Shown here piece by piece: positions 7,914-15,595 of a DNA stretch of 58,745 nt; positions within the stretch are counted from its first letter, which is position 1, and every line of letters begins with the position of its first letter. The notes beneath the pieces were generated by a model. The model did no database searches and was not told where the DNA came from. It saw only the letters and a program-made list of their open reading frames with translations. A program made the position numbers and the translations under genes. This stretch comes from Gammaproteobacteria bacterium (GTDB lineage Bacteria; Pseudomonadota; Gammaproteobacteria; Arenicellales; UBA868): the NCBI GenBank assembly GCA_022450155.1, contig JAKUQR010000007.1, forward strand, positions 1 to 58,745. Direction: 5' to 3'.

Positions 7914-8852
7914 ATGGAACTGATCAGAGGGCGCCAAAACATCTCCAGCAGTACAAAACCGAGTGTCGTGTCGATTGGTAATTTTGATGGCGTTCATCTG
8001 GGACATCTACAGCTGATAGAAATGCTGCACAAAGAGGCCCATCGTGCCGGTGTTCCGGCAACGGTGCTGACGTTTGACCCACATCCTCACGAATTCTTCA
8101 GTGCCGCAACGGCACCCCCGAGACTGTCGACTTTTCGGGAAAAGCTCGAACAGTTGAGTAAAGCCGGAGTCGACAAGGTTGTGTGTCTCCGATTTAATGC
8201 GTTATTGGCAAGAACGTCGGCCGAAGATTTTGTCAGGGAATACTTGATCAACGGACTGGGCGTACGAGCCCTGATTGTCGGTGATGATTTCAGATTTGGC
8301 CGTAATCGGAATGGAGATTTCACCCTGCTGCAAGAAATGGGTCGGCAAGCTGGTTTCGCGGTCAGTTCAGTTGAAACTTTTATTGTTGACGGTCATCGGG
8401 TGAGCAGTTCACGAATTCGCCAAATCCTGCAGGATGCTGACTTTCGATTGGCAGAGCGCTTGCTGGGCAGGCCATTTGCTATCAGTGGTCGAGTTGCGCA
8501 TGGTGATAAGCGCGGCCACACTTGGGGATTTCCAACCGCAAATCTGATGCTTCGACACAGTAACTTGCCGGTCGGGGGTGTCTATGCGGCGACTGTAAGT
8601 CGACGCGAAGGTGAAAAGCTTCATGGCGTCGTCAATGTGGGTTTTCGACCGACTGTCGGGGGCAAGCGATTTCTGGTCGAAGTGCATCTTCTGGATCATG
8701 ATGAGAATATTTATGGTCAGCGGCTGACGGTCGAGTTCAGGCACAAGATGCGACCGGAAAAACATTTTGAGTCTTTCGATCACCTTAAAGTGCAGATCGG
8801 TCGGGACATTGAACAGGCGCGCAAATTTTTGAGAGAGATGTACCCTCTATGA
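7914..8852 (+). CDS. ribF: Bifunctional riboflavin kinase / FAD synthetase
   Basis: 312 residues. The N-terminal nucleotidyltransferase domain carries GNFDGVHLGH (residues 22–31) and makes FAD from FMN and ATP; the C-terminal flavokinase domain carries GFPTANL and makes FMN from riboflavin. The end of the protein (VEFRHKMRPEKHFESFDHL) is typical. Located between the DUF2203 gene and lspA. In many Gammaproteobacteria ileS follows ribF; here lspA starts 9 bp after the ribF stop. No FMN riboswitch is visible upstream. Confidence 0.96.
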   Translation: MELIRGRQNISSSTKPSVVSIGNFDGVHLGHLQLIEMLHKEAHRAGVPATVLTFDPHPHEFFSAATAPPRLSTFREKLEQLSKAGVDKVVCLRFNALLARTSAEDFVREYLINGLGVRALIVGDDFRFGRNRNGDFTLLQEMGRQAGFAVSSVETFIVDGHRVSSSRIRQILQDADFRLAERLLGRPFAISGRVAHGDKRGHTWGFPTANLMLRHSNLPVGGVYAATVSRREGEKLHGVVNVGFRPTVGGKRFLVEVHLLDHDENIYGQRLTVEFRHKMRPEKHFESFDHLKVQIGRDIEQARKFLREMYPL

Positions 8853-8861
8853 GGTCTTGCG

Positions 8862-9362
8862 ATGCGTCTAAAATGTGATATCGGAGGATTGTTATACCTG
8901 GCCGGTGCGGGAGCCGTGGTGGCACTCGATCGGCTGACAAAACTATTTGCGGTCGATAGACTAGATCTGGGTGAGGTGTACACTGTGGTGCCTGGGTTTA
9001 ATCTGGCACTGGTATTGAATCGGGGTGCAGCATTCGGTTTTCTGGCTGATTCAGGTGGTTGGCAGCGGTGGTTTTTTGTTATGGTGGGACTCGCTATTAG
9101 TGTTCTGATTATGGTGACTCTTCTTCGACAGGGTCAGGCCAGTAAGCTACTCAGACTGGGACTTACACTTATTCTGGGCGGTGCGCTGGGAAACATCATA
9201 GACCGCGTTAGCCAGGGCTATGTCATCGATTTCGTCGATCTGCATTGGCAAGTGTGGCACTGGCCGGCATTCAATGTGGCGGATGTGGGGATAACTATGG
9301 GCGCATTGATTGTGCTGCTAGACGTATTCGGGTCAATGCGCGCGACACCAGGGGGGCGCTGA
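8862..9362 (+). CDS. lspA: Lipoprotein signal peptidase (signal peptidase II)
   Basis: 166-residue inner-membrane aspartyl protease that removes signal peptides from diacylglyceryl-prolipoproteins. Four hydrophobic helices are visible. The catalytic aspartates are Asp114 in GNIIDR and Asp141 in AFNVADVGI, and NRGAAFG is the conserved loop. It is followed at once by fkpB and ispH, the order known from E. coli. Confidence 0.96.
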   Translation: MRLKCDIGGLLYLAGAGAVVALDRLTKLFAVDRLDLGEVYTVVPGFNLALVLNRGAAFGFLADSGGWQRWFFVMVGLAISVLIMVTLLRQGQASKLLRLGLTLILGGALGNIIDRVSQGYVIDFVDLHWQVWHWPAFNVADVGITMGALIVLLDVFGSMRATPGGR

Positions 9363-9378
9363 TTTGCGCGGGTTGAAC

Positions 9379-9822
9379 ATGGTTGTCACCGGCAATGAAA
9401 CAGTGTTGTTTCACTACCGCGTGCTGCTTGCCGACGGACGTGTCGTCGAATCCTCCGGAGCAAATCCAGAGCGTGTATGTCTGGGGGAGGGCGCTGTGCC
9501 TGCGAATTTGGAGGATTCTTTCACTGGCCGTCATCCGGGGGAGGCTTATCATATTGATATCGATGCTGGAGAACAGGTTTTCGGGGTTGCAGACGTCGAC
9601 AATTCGGTCATTTTCCCGCTCAGTGACTTTCCAGCTGACATCGAACCGGTTGTCGGGGTCTTGGTAGAGTTTGACCTCCCTCATGGCGGTGTGTCAGCAG
9701 GTCGTGTGGTTCGGGTTGAAGATCAAGAGGTGTTGGTGGACTTCAATCATCCACTTATGGGAAAGAACGTGTGCTACGAGATCAAGATTGTGAAGGTTCA
9801 GCCAGGTTCGGCGGGGTCGTAA
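9379..9822 (+). CDS. fkpB: FKBP-type peptidyl-prolyl isomerase, SlpA family
   Basis: 147 residues of the SlpA/FkpB class, with an FKBP half ([18 protein letters not shown]) and an inserted flap domain ending [18 protein letters not shown], the diagnostic DFNHPLAG-like motif. The role is probably proline isomerisation and chaperoning in the cytoplasm. The start is uncertain: ATG at 9379 fits the family, but a TTG at 9364 lies 7 bases after a G-rich Shine-Dalgarno-like run. The stop overlaps the ispH start (TAATG). Confidence 0.88.
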   Translation: MVVTGNETVLFHYRVLLADGRVVESSGANPERVCLGEGAVPANLEDSFTGRHPGEAYHIDIDAGEQVFGVADVDNSVIFPLSDFPADIEPVVGVLVEFDLPHGGVSAGRVVRVEDQEVLVDFNHPLMGKNVCYEIKIVKVQPGSAGS

Positions 9823-10790
9823 TGACTGTGGCCAAATCAGATTTAATACAGACCAGAGTTCAGTTGTCACTGGCCAGCCCACGTGGTTTTTGTGCCGGCG
9901 TGGACCGTGCGATTGAGATCGTTAGAACAGCTTTAGCGCACTACGGCCCGCCTATCTATGTTCGGCATGAAGTGGTCCACAATCGGAGCGTGGTCGATCA
10001 ACTCCGCTCTGATGGTGCGGTATTTGTGGATGAGTTGTCCGAGGTGCCGGACGAATCAATCGTCATTTTCAGTGCGCATGGGGTATCTCGAGAAGTTCAG
10101 CAGGAAGCATTGGATCGAAATCTGAAGGTGTTTGATGCAACATGCCCCCTGGTCACCAAGGTGCATTCAGAGGTTTCACGCTATGGACGGGAAGGCAAGG
10201 CTGTTATTCTGGTCGGGCACGCTGGCCATCCGGAAGTTGAAGGGACGCTCGGTCGGGCGATGGGCGAGATTTATCTGGTCGAATCCATCGAAGACGTTGT
10301 TTCCCTAACGGTTTCAACGCCTCAGTCGGTTGCCTATGTCACGCAAACTACGCTGTCGGTCGATGATACAAAGGAGATTGTTGATGGCCTCAAATTGCGG
10401 TTCCCGGCAATTGAAGGCCCGCGTCGAGACGATATCTGCTATGCCACACAAAATCGGCAAGATGCTGTAAAAAAGCTGGCCGAAAGGTGTGAGCTGATAT
10501 TGGTCGTTGGTTCTGAGAACAGTTCGAACTCAAACCGTCTGCGCGAGATTGCCGAACGGCAGGGGCGTACAGCTTATCTGATCGATGGCGCTCAGGACAT
10601 CCGATCAGAATGGCTAAGCACAGTCTCAACGATTGGCGTAACAGCTGGGGCGTCTGCCCCTGAAGCGTTGGTTGCGAATGTTATCCATGAACTAGAGGCA
10701 AGAGGCGGAAAGCTCATAAGCGGGCAGTCTACCGTTGACGAAGGTGTGTCTTTTGCGCTGCCACACGAATTGAAAGGTCTGGAAACGTAA
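9822..10790 (+). CDS. ispH: 4-hydroxy-3-methylbut-2-enyl diphosphate reductase
   Basis: Last step of the MEP isoprenoid pathway: reduces HMBPP to IPP and DMAPP with a [4Fe-4S] cluster. 322 residues; the three cluster cysteines are in GFCAGV (Cys24), ATCPLVTK and ICYATQNRQ, and the His residues of VVHN and GHAGHPE are present. The ATG at 9822 shares its A with the fkpB stop. With ispB at 1.4 kb it supplies ubiquinone and bactoprenol precursors. Confidence 0.96.
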   Translation: MTVAKSDLIQTRVQLSLASPRGFCAGVDRAIEIVRTALAHYGPPIYVRHEVVHNRSVVDQLRSDGAVFVDELSEVPDESIVIFSAHGVSREVQQEALDRNLKVFDATCPLVTKVHSEVSRYGREGKAVILVGHAGHPEVEGTLGRAMGEIYLVESIEDVVSLTVSTPQSVAYVTQTTLSVDDTKEIVDGLKLRFPAIEGPRRDDICYATQNRQDAVKKLAERCELILVVGSENSSNSNRLREIAERQGRTAYLIDGAQDIRSEWLSTVSTIGVTAGASAPEALVANVIHELEARGGKLISGQSTVDEGVSFALPHELKGLET

Positions 10791-10877
10791 CAATGTCATT
10801 AGCCAGGTTGGTAGGGTAAAGAATATAATAAACACGCTTGTAGATCGTTCAAGCGCATCTGAACCTAAACCGATTGT

Positions 10878-10953
10878 GCCGGTGTAGCTCAGTTGGCAGA
10901 GCAGGGCATTCGTAATGCTCAGGTCGGAGGTTCAAATCCTCTCGCCGGCACCA
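10878..10953 (+). tRNA. tRNA-Thr(CGT)
   Basis: 76 nt with encoded CCA. Acceptor GCCGGTG pairs with CGCCGGC (one T·G), anticodon stem GGGCA/TGCTC with one G·T around loop TTCGTAA, anticodon CGT; T-arm GGAGG-TTCAAAT-CCTCT. A TATAAT box at 10824–10829 lies 48 bp upstream but has no convincing -35. Confidence 0.95.
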
Positions 10954-11014
10954 GTTTCGCGATCATCAGCATATCTTCAAATGAGGTTTTCCAATTAACA
11001 CGAAAGAAAAAGAC

Positions 11015-11974
11015 GTGACCCACTCGGGGCATCGACACAAACAGGTCTTGGTAACGGGTGGGGCTGGTTTCCTGGGTTCTCACCTGTGTGAGGTTTTGGT
11101 CGAGGAAGGGGCAGATGTATTGTGTCTGGACAATTTCTACACCGGGTCAAGAGTCAACATACAGCACCTGCTGGGGAAGCCGAACTTCGAATTGCTTCGC
11201 CACGATGTTACTTTTCCGATATATATCGAGGTTGATGAGATCTACAATCTGGCCTGCCCAGCTTCGCCGATTCATTATCAACACGATCCTGTGCAGACTA
11301 CAAAAACCAGCGTTCACGGTGCAATCAACATGCTGGGACTGGCCAAAAGGACCGGTGCCCAAATTCTTCAAGCGTCGACCAGCGAAGTGTACGGTGACCC
11401 CGAAGTACATCCGCAGCCCGAAGACTACTGGGGGCATGTCAATCCGATTGGTCCGCGCTCTTGTTACGACGAGGGCAAACGATGTGCAGAAACCCTATTT
11501 TTTGATTACCACAGACAGCACAATCTTCCGATCAAGGTTGCCCGCATCTTTAATACTTATGGCCCGAGGATGCATCCCGATGATGGTCGGGTGGTGTCTA
11601 ATTTCATTGTGCAGGCACTGAAAGGAGAATCCTTGACGATTTACGGGGATGGTTCACAGACACGCTCATTTTGTTACGTCGATGATCTTGTGGATGGGTT
11701 GGTACGCCTAATGCGGACGGATGACCATTGCACCGGTCCGGTAAATCTCGGCAATCCAGATGAGTTTCAGATTCAGCAGCTGGCAGACAGGGTATTGGCC
11801 CTGGTCGGTTCGAAATCGAACATTGTCTACAAGGAGCTGCCGCAAGATGATCCACAGCAGAGACGCCCTGATATCACACTGGCAAAGGCGCAGCTGAACT
11901 GGCAGCCGAGTATTGCGCTGGACGAGGGATTGCGCAGAACCGTTGAATATTTCAGGTCACTGCTGGCGCAATGA
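11015..11974 (+). CDS. UDP-glucuronate decarboxylase-type NAD-dependent sugar epimerase
   Basis: 319-residue short-chain dehydrogenase of the extended class. NAD site [10 protein letters not shown] (residues 14–23), catalytic Tyr and Lys in CYDEGKR, and STSEVYGDP with the preceding [11 protein letters not shown], which is characteristic of UDP-xylose synthases (UDP-glucuronate to UDP-xylose) rather than of 4-epimerases. The product would feed surface polysaccharide, but no glycosyltransferase or UDP-glucose dehydrogenase is nearby, so this is an isolated gene. GTG start at 11015, with no better start available. The 129 bp downstream is structured. Confidence 0.85.
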   Translation: MTHSGHRHKQVLVTGGAGFLGSHLCEVLVEEGADVLCLDNFYTGSRVNIQHLLGKPNFELLRHDVTFPIYIEVDEIYNLACPASPIHYQHDPVQTTKTSVHGAINMLGLAKRTGAQILQASTSEVYGDPEVHPQPEDYWGHVNPIGPRSCYDEGKRCAETLFFDYHRQHNLPIKVARIFNTYGPRMHPDDGRVVSNFIVQALKGESLTIYGDGSQTRSFCYVDDLVDGLVRLMRTDDHCTGPVNLGNPDEFQIQQLADRVLALVGSKSNIVYKELPQDDPQQRRPDITLAKAQLNWQPSIALDEGLRRTVEYFRSLLAQ

Positions 11975-12012
11975 GGTCCCAAAGCAGGACGACTCTGGCA
12001 GCTCTCTGACGA

Positions 12013-12058
12013 CTAGAGTTTCTAGCTCAGGAGGTGACGTAAGCTCATCTGGTGAGCT
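12013..12058 (+). promoter_or_regulatory. Structured leader with full-length Shine-Dalgarno and alternative hairpins
   Basis: Three elements are seen. CTAGA-GTT-TCTAG (12013–12025) is a small hairpin. AGGAGGTGA (12029–12037) matches the whole anti-Shine-Dalgarno of 16S rRNA but has no start codon at normal spacing. AGCTCA occurs at 12024–12029 and 12042–12047, and either copy can pair with TGAGCT at 12053–12058. Mutually exclusive pairing of this kind is what attenuators and riboswitch-like leaders use. A regulatory role is inference. Confidence 0.45.
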
Positions 12059-12111
12059 ACCCGCTGACGCAGACTGACGGCTCCTCAATTTCAGGAGCAC
12101 GTTATGCATAA
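12052..12111 (+). CDS. Possible 19-residue leader peptide coupled to the next gene
   Basis: GTG at 12052 opens 19 codons (MSYPLTQTDGSSISGARYA) that end in TAA at 12109, six bases beyond the start of the 84-residue gene at 12104. Translating it would open the hairpin at 12080–12098 that hides the downstream ribosome site. The weakness is spacing: 14 nt between the 9-nt Shine-Dalgarno sequence and the GTG, unless the hairpin at 12042–12058 shortens it. Hypothesis only. Confidence 0.25.
   Translation: MSYPLTQTDGSSISGARYA
12080..12098 (+). promoter_or_regulatory. Hairpin covering the Shine-Dalgarno of the small membrane protein gene
   Basis: GCTCCT (12080–12085) is perfectly complementary to AGGAGC (12093–12098), loop CAATTTC. 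The right arm contains the AGGAG ribosome site of the ATG at 12104. A folded leader would therefore lower translation unless opened by an upstream ribosome or factor. Confidence 0.5.
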
Positions 12112-12358
12112 TCTGCAGGAGTATGGTCTCTGGCTGGTGCTGGTGACCATCAATGCTGTTATCGTCAGCCAATGGGTGGATCAGCTGATCGCCATGTCAG
12201 GTGAGGCAGCGGGTCTTGCTGCCGGCCTTTTTCTAAGTATCTTTCTCGCCAGTCTGATGTTTTTACTGATTGGTGGGGTGATCTCGCGGTTGGATCGACG
12301 GCGGAACGAAGAGAAGCTTCGAGCAATTAGAGCCTTAAAAGCTGTGGCCGTGATCTGA
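12104..12358 (+). CDS. Small two-helix membrane protein, unrecognised
   Basis: 84 residues that I cannot place in a family. Two hydrophobic stretches, about residues 7–25 (WLVLVTINAVIVSQW) and 37–61 (AGLFLSIFLASLMFLLIGGV), are followed by a basic, cytoplasm-type tail (RLDRRRNEEKLRAIRALK), so an N-in/C-in hairpin in the inner membrane is likely. AGGAG lies 6 bases before the ATG and is inside a hairpin. It sits alone between the sugar decarboxylase and the dehydrogenase genes. Reading frame, ribosome site and composition support a real gene. Confidence 0.6.
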   Translation: MHNLQEYGLWLVLVTINAVIVSQWVDQLIAMSGEAAGLAAGLFLSIFLASLMFLLIGGVISRLDRRRNEEKLRAIRALKAVAVI

Positions 12359-12466
12359 GTCCGTTTGAACGCCCTGCCGGACTGGTTGGTTTGTGTGAGA
12401 TTTTGGGATCGGATCAAACGAACCGCTAACGCTGACCCTGGCCATCGTTAGAATGACTATACCGTG

Positions 12467-12610
12467 ATGTCCGATCGAGATGCCTCTGCTGCGTTTGTGA
12501 ATCGTTGTTATCGTCGATACTATGTCGATCACTGTCCATTGAGATCAGGAAGTCTGGAATGCGTACAATCCGGCAATATCATCGTGCGTGATCTGGCGCA
12601 CAAGGGCTAG
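12467..12610 (+). CDS. Possible small ORF of 47 codons
   Basis: In the otherwise empty 336-bp stretch 12359–12694 an ATG opens 47 codons with three cysteines (NRCYRRYYVDHCPLRSGSLE and one more). It has no convincing Shine-Dalgarno sequence and no family that I recognise. Listed only because the gap needs an account; the rest of the gap shows nothing definite. Confidence 0.15.
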   Translation: MSDRDASAAFVNRCYRRYYVDHCPLRSGSLECVQSGNIIVRDLAHKG

Positions 12611-12694
12611 GGCACCAAGTGTTATTTGATACTTTCCTCCGCAACGACTCGCTTAACTTGACCCGTTCGATATCCGTCAAGAGGTTCTGAAGTG

Positions 12695-13762
12695 ATGAAC
12701 AACTATCGAGTTGCACTTATCCCTGGTGATGGCATCGGCCGTGAAGTGCTCGATGAAGGCGTCAAGGTGATGGAGGCAGCAGCGAGGCGTTATGATTTTC
12801 AGTTCAACTGGTCCGAATTTGACTGGAGTTGTGAGCGTTTTCACAGTGTCGGTGAAATTATGCCTGCTGATGGGCTGGAACAACTGCGTGATTTTGATGC
12901 CATCTATTTTGGTGCTGTGGGTTTTCCCGGTGTGCCCGATCATGTGTCACTCTGGAATCTGCTGATCCCTATGCGCCGTGGTTTGAAGCTGTACGTTAAT
13001 TTGCGTCCAGTCCGCCTGCTGCCGGGCATGGTCTCACCGTTAAGAGACCGTGACCCCGGTGACATTGATTACCTCATTGTCAGAGAGAACAATGAAGGGG
13101 AGTATTCTGACGTGGGCGGCCGGGTATATACCGGGACAGAACAGGAGGCTGCCATTCAGCAGTCTATTTTTACCAGGATCGGCACCGACCGAATTCAACG
13201 TTTTGCGTTTGAACTGGCCGCAGCCCGACGTGGCCACCTGACGTCAGCGACCAAGTCAAACGGAATAATTCATTCAATGCCCTACTGGGACGAACGGTTT
13301 GAGGTCAATGGCAAAGACTTTCCCGGGATAACGACTGACCAATACCACATAGATATTCTTTCTGCCCGCCTGGTGCTTAGCCCCGACTGGTTCGACGTGA
13401 TCGTCGCCAGTAATCTTTTTGGCGACATTCTTTCGGATCTGGGCCCCGCCACCACGGGAACGATAGCTATTGCGCCTTCGGCGAACCTTAATCCTGAGCG
13501 GGAGTTCCCATCGCTTTTTGAACCTGTGCACGGCTCCGCACCGGATATTGCCGGTAAAGGCATCGCAAATCCAATTGGTCAGATATGGTCTGGTGTGATG
13601 ATGCTTGATCATCTCGGAGAGCAAGCAGCGGCCAATGCCGTGATGGCGGCGATAGAGGAATTATTAGCATCACCAGGGGGTGTTAGAACCCCTGATATAG
13701 GCGGTAACGGATTGTGCCGGGATGTCGGAGACGGCATTGCCCAGATTGTGGCTGGCACCTAG
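12695..13762 (+). CDS. Tartrate/D-malate dehydrogenase-type beta-decarboxylating dehydrogenase
   Basis: 355-residue member of the isocitrate/isopropylmalate dehydrogenase family. IPGDGIG at the N-terminus, the substrate arginines in PMRRGLKLYVNLRPVR, catalytic YLIVRENNEGEYS, TKSNGI and metal aspartates in ASNLFGDILSDLG. The segments WSCERF, MPADGLEQLRDFDAIYFGAVG and VPDHVSLW mark the TtuC/DmlA subgroup (tartrate or D-malate to oxidised/decarboxylated products) rather than LeuB. The start is ATG 12695 (a GTG lies one codon earlier). Substrate is inferred. leuB is missing from leuCD–asd at 55–57 kb, so whether this enzyme helps leucine synthesis is an open question. Confidence 0.85.
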   Translation: MNNYRVALIPGDGIGREVLDEGVKVMEAAARRYDFQFNWSEFDWSCERFHSVGEIMPADGLEQLRDFDAIYFGAVGFPGVPDHVSLWNLLIPMRRGLKLYVNLRPVRLLPGMVSPLRDRDPGDIDYLIVRENNEGEYSDVGGRVYTGTEQEAAIQQSIFTRIGTDRIQRFAFELAAARRGHLTSATKSNGIIHSMPYWDERFEVNGKDFPGITTDQYHIDILSARLVLSPDWFDVIVASNLFGDILSDLGPATTGTIAIAPSANLNPEREFPSLFEPVHGSAPDIAGKGIANPIGQIWSGVMMLDHLGEQAAANAVMAAIEELLASPGGVRTPDIGGNGLCRDVGDGIAQIVAGT

Positions 13763-13778
13763 AGGTAATCGCGACGGA

Positions 13779-14738
13779 TCAGTAAATGGCTGGAGCCCCC
13801 GGAGGCCTGGTCTTGAATCGTTTGTGGACCCAGAAATACTGGTCCGGTAGCCGACGAACACATTGTTCGATAGCCCGATTCATAATTTCGCTGTCCAATT
13901 GTTCGTCGCCAGTTGGAAAATCTTCCAGCGGGGGGTCCAGAATGACCTCAAACCCTCTTCCGCCCTCGAGAATGCGTGTGGAGCACGGCAACACGACTGC
14001 ACGGGTCATCCGCGCCATTCGGCCCAACACCGGCCATGTGGCGGTGGGCACATTGAAGAACGGCGCGAAAACTGCACGTCGAGGTCCGGGATCCTGATCA
14101 GGCAGGTAGTAACAAACCATTCCGTCGCGAATAGATCGAATCAAACCTTTGAGGTCACTTTTCCGTTCAAACATCTGTCCACCAAATCGGCTCCTGGCCT
14201 GTAGCATGAGCTTGTCGAGCACTTTGTTCCGGTTGTTCTGATAAATACTGACACTGGGATAGCGGGAAGAAACGAACATGCCAGCGACCTCCATCGCAAC
14301 AAAATGGGGTGCGAGCAAAATTACCCCACATCCTTCGTTGTTAGCATTGGTTAAATAATGTTCGTTTTTGAGTGTGATTCTTTGGTCGAAAGCCTTCTTT
14401 GTCCCCCACCAGACAAATCCGGACAGAAGAAACATTCGGGCCGTATTTCTGAAATTTCGGCGCAAAAGCCGTTTATGTTCAAGCGCCGACTGGTCGGGAA
14501 AACACAACTGTAGGTTCCGGGAAGCAATATGCCGCCGGGAGGGTACACACACCCGAAGAACGTCACCAAACAGTCCGCCCACATAATACAGAAACGGCAG
14601 GGGCGCCATACTCAGGATACGCAGAAAAAATACCCCTGCCCACGTCGGCCAGTACTGCAATCCATACAATTTTTCGTTGGTGTTGTAGATGGCTGGTGCT
14701 CCAGAGGCTATCCTTAGTGCATGACTGGCCTTAACCAA
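13779..14738 (-). CDS. Lipid A lauroyl/palmitoleoyl-type acyltransferase
   Basis: 319-residue LpxL/HtrB-family protein: one N-terminal membrane anchor (about residues 34–56) and the catalytic HX4E motif at His145–Glu150 (HFVAME). Further family motifs are RNLQLCFPD, YLPDQDPG and YFWVHKRFKTRP near the end. It adds a secondary acyl chain to Kdo2-lipid IVA on the inner face of the inner membrane. Alone here, convergent with the dehydrogenase and divergent from alaX. Odd: GAPAIY occurs both near the N-terminus and as the last six residues. The start is uncertain; TTG codons about 23–26 residues in would also fit. lpxL versus lpxM cannot be told. Confidence 0.88.
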   Translation of the reverse strand: MVKASHALRIASGAPAIYNTNEKLYGLQYWPTWAGVFFLRILSMAPLPFLYYVGGLFGDVLRVCVPSRRHIASRNLQLCFPDQSALEHKRLLRRNFRNTARMFLLSGFVWWGTKKAFDQRITLKNEHYLTNANNEGCGVILLAPHFVAMEVAGMFVSSRYPSVSIYQNNRNKVLDKLMLQARSRFGGQMFERKSDLKGLIRSIRDGMVCYYLPDQDPGPRRAVFAPFFNVPTATWPVLGRMARMTRAVVLPCSTRILEGGRGFEVILDPPLEDFPTGDEQLDSEIMNRAIEQCVRRLPDQYFWVHKRFKTRPPGAPAIY

Positions 14739-14872
14739 GGCATCGCGGACAAATCACCGACGGCCATCACTTGTGAAAGGGTCTTCCGTGGACAGCGTAA
14801 AATGCTTGACTGGGTGATGTGATTTGTGTGGGTTAGACTGAATAGCCATCCATTATAAAACAGGGTTTTCGT

Positions 14873-15595
14873 ATGACTGAAGAGTTGTTTCGCTCTGATG
14901 CCTATCTTCGCGAGTGCACAGCTGTGGTTACCGCTGTTAACGAAAATCGAGTACAACTGGATAAGACTGTTTTTTACCCGGAAGGTGGAGGCCAGCCCGG
15001 GGATACCGGCTGGATGATTTCTGCTGGCGGATCGGAGATCCAGATCGTTGATACGCAACATCATTCCAGCGAAGGGCTGGTTCACGTTATCGGAGTAGAT
15101 GGATCTCTGCCTGCCATCGGGCAGGACGTCCGGCTGCGTATTGACTGGGATAGACGGTATCGCCTGATGCGTATGCACAGTTGTATGCATATGTTGTGCA
15201 GTGTAGTCCCCGCACCTGTCACTGGTGGCTCGATACGGGACGGGCAGGGGCGGTTGGATTTTGATCTACCAGAAACGATAAATAGGGCGGAACTGTCAGA
15301 GCGTCTGAATGAAGTCATTCGATTGAACCGTTCAATGACGCTCCAATGGATTACCGACGAGTCACTTGCAGCACAACCTGAATTGGTCAGAACGATGTCT
15401 GTTAAACCGCCTGCAGGGACCGGCACCATCAGGTTGGTTAAGTTTTCGGGAATAGATCTACAACCCTGCGGTGGGACGCACGTGGCAGCAACGGGCGAGA
15501 TCGGCCGGGTGAGGATAAAAAAAATCGAAAAAAAGGGTCGTCAAAACCGTCGTGTTATTGTCGTATTCGACGATGATAGTGATCTCAGTAGTTGA
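14873..15595 (+). CDS. AlaX-type alanyl-tRNA editing protein
   Basis: 240-residue free-standing editing domain related to the C-terminal half of AlaRS; it hydrolyses Ser- or Gly-tRNA-Ala. FYPEGGGQPGDTG is the family's N-terminal signature, and the zinc ligands are HxxxH in MHSCMH and CxxxH in QPCGGTH. The Gly-rich loop domain before the HxxxH marks the AlaX-M size class. The gene runs tail-to-tail into the methyltransferase gene, with an 11-bp overlap of the two 3' ends. Confidence 0.9.
   Translation: MTEELFRSDAYLRECTAVVTAVNENRVQLDKTVFYPEGGGQPGDTGWMISAGGSEIQIVDTQHHSSEGLVHVIGVDGSLPAIGQDVRLRIDWDRRYRLMRMHSCMHMLCSVVPAPVTGGSIRDGQGRLDFDLPETINRAELSERLNEVIRLNRSMTLQWITDESLAAQPELVRTMSVKPPAGTGTIRLVKFSGIDLQPCGGTHVAATGEIGRVRIKKIEKKGRQNRRVIVVFDDDSDLSS

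Noticed and set aside
10824-10829. TATAAT upstream of tRNA-Thr as its promoter
   Set aside because: No -35 at suitable spacing (best is TTAGCC at 19 bp), so not listed as a promoter.
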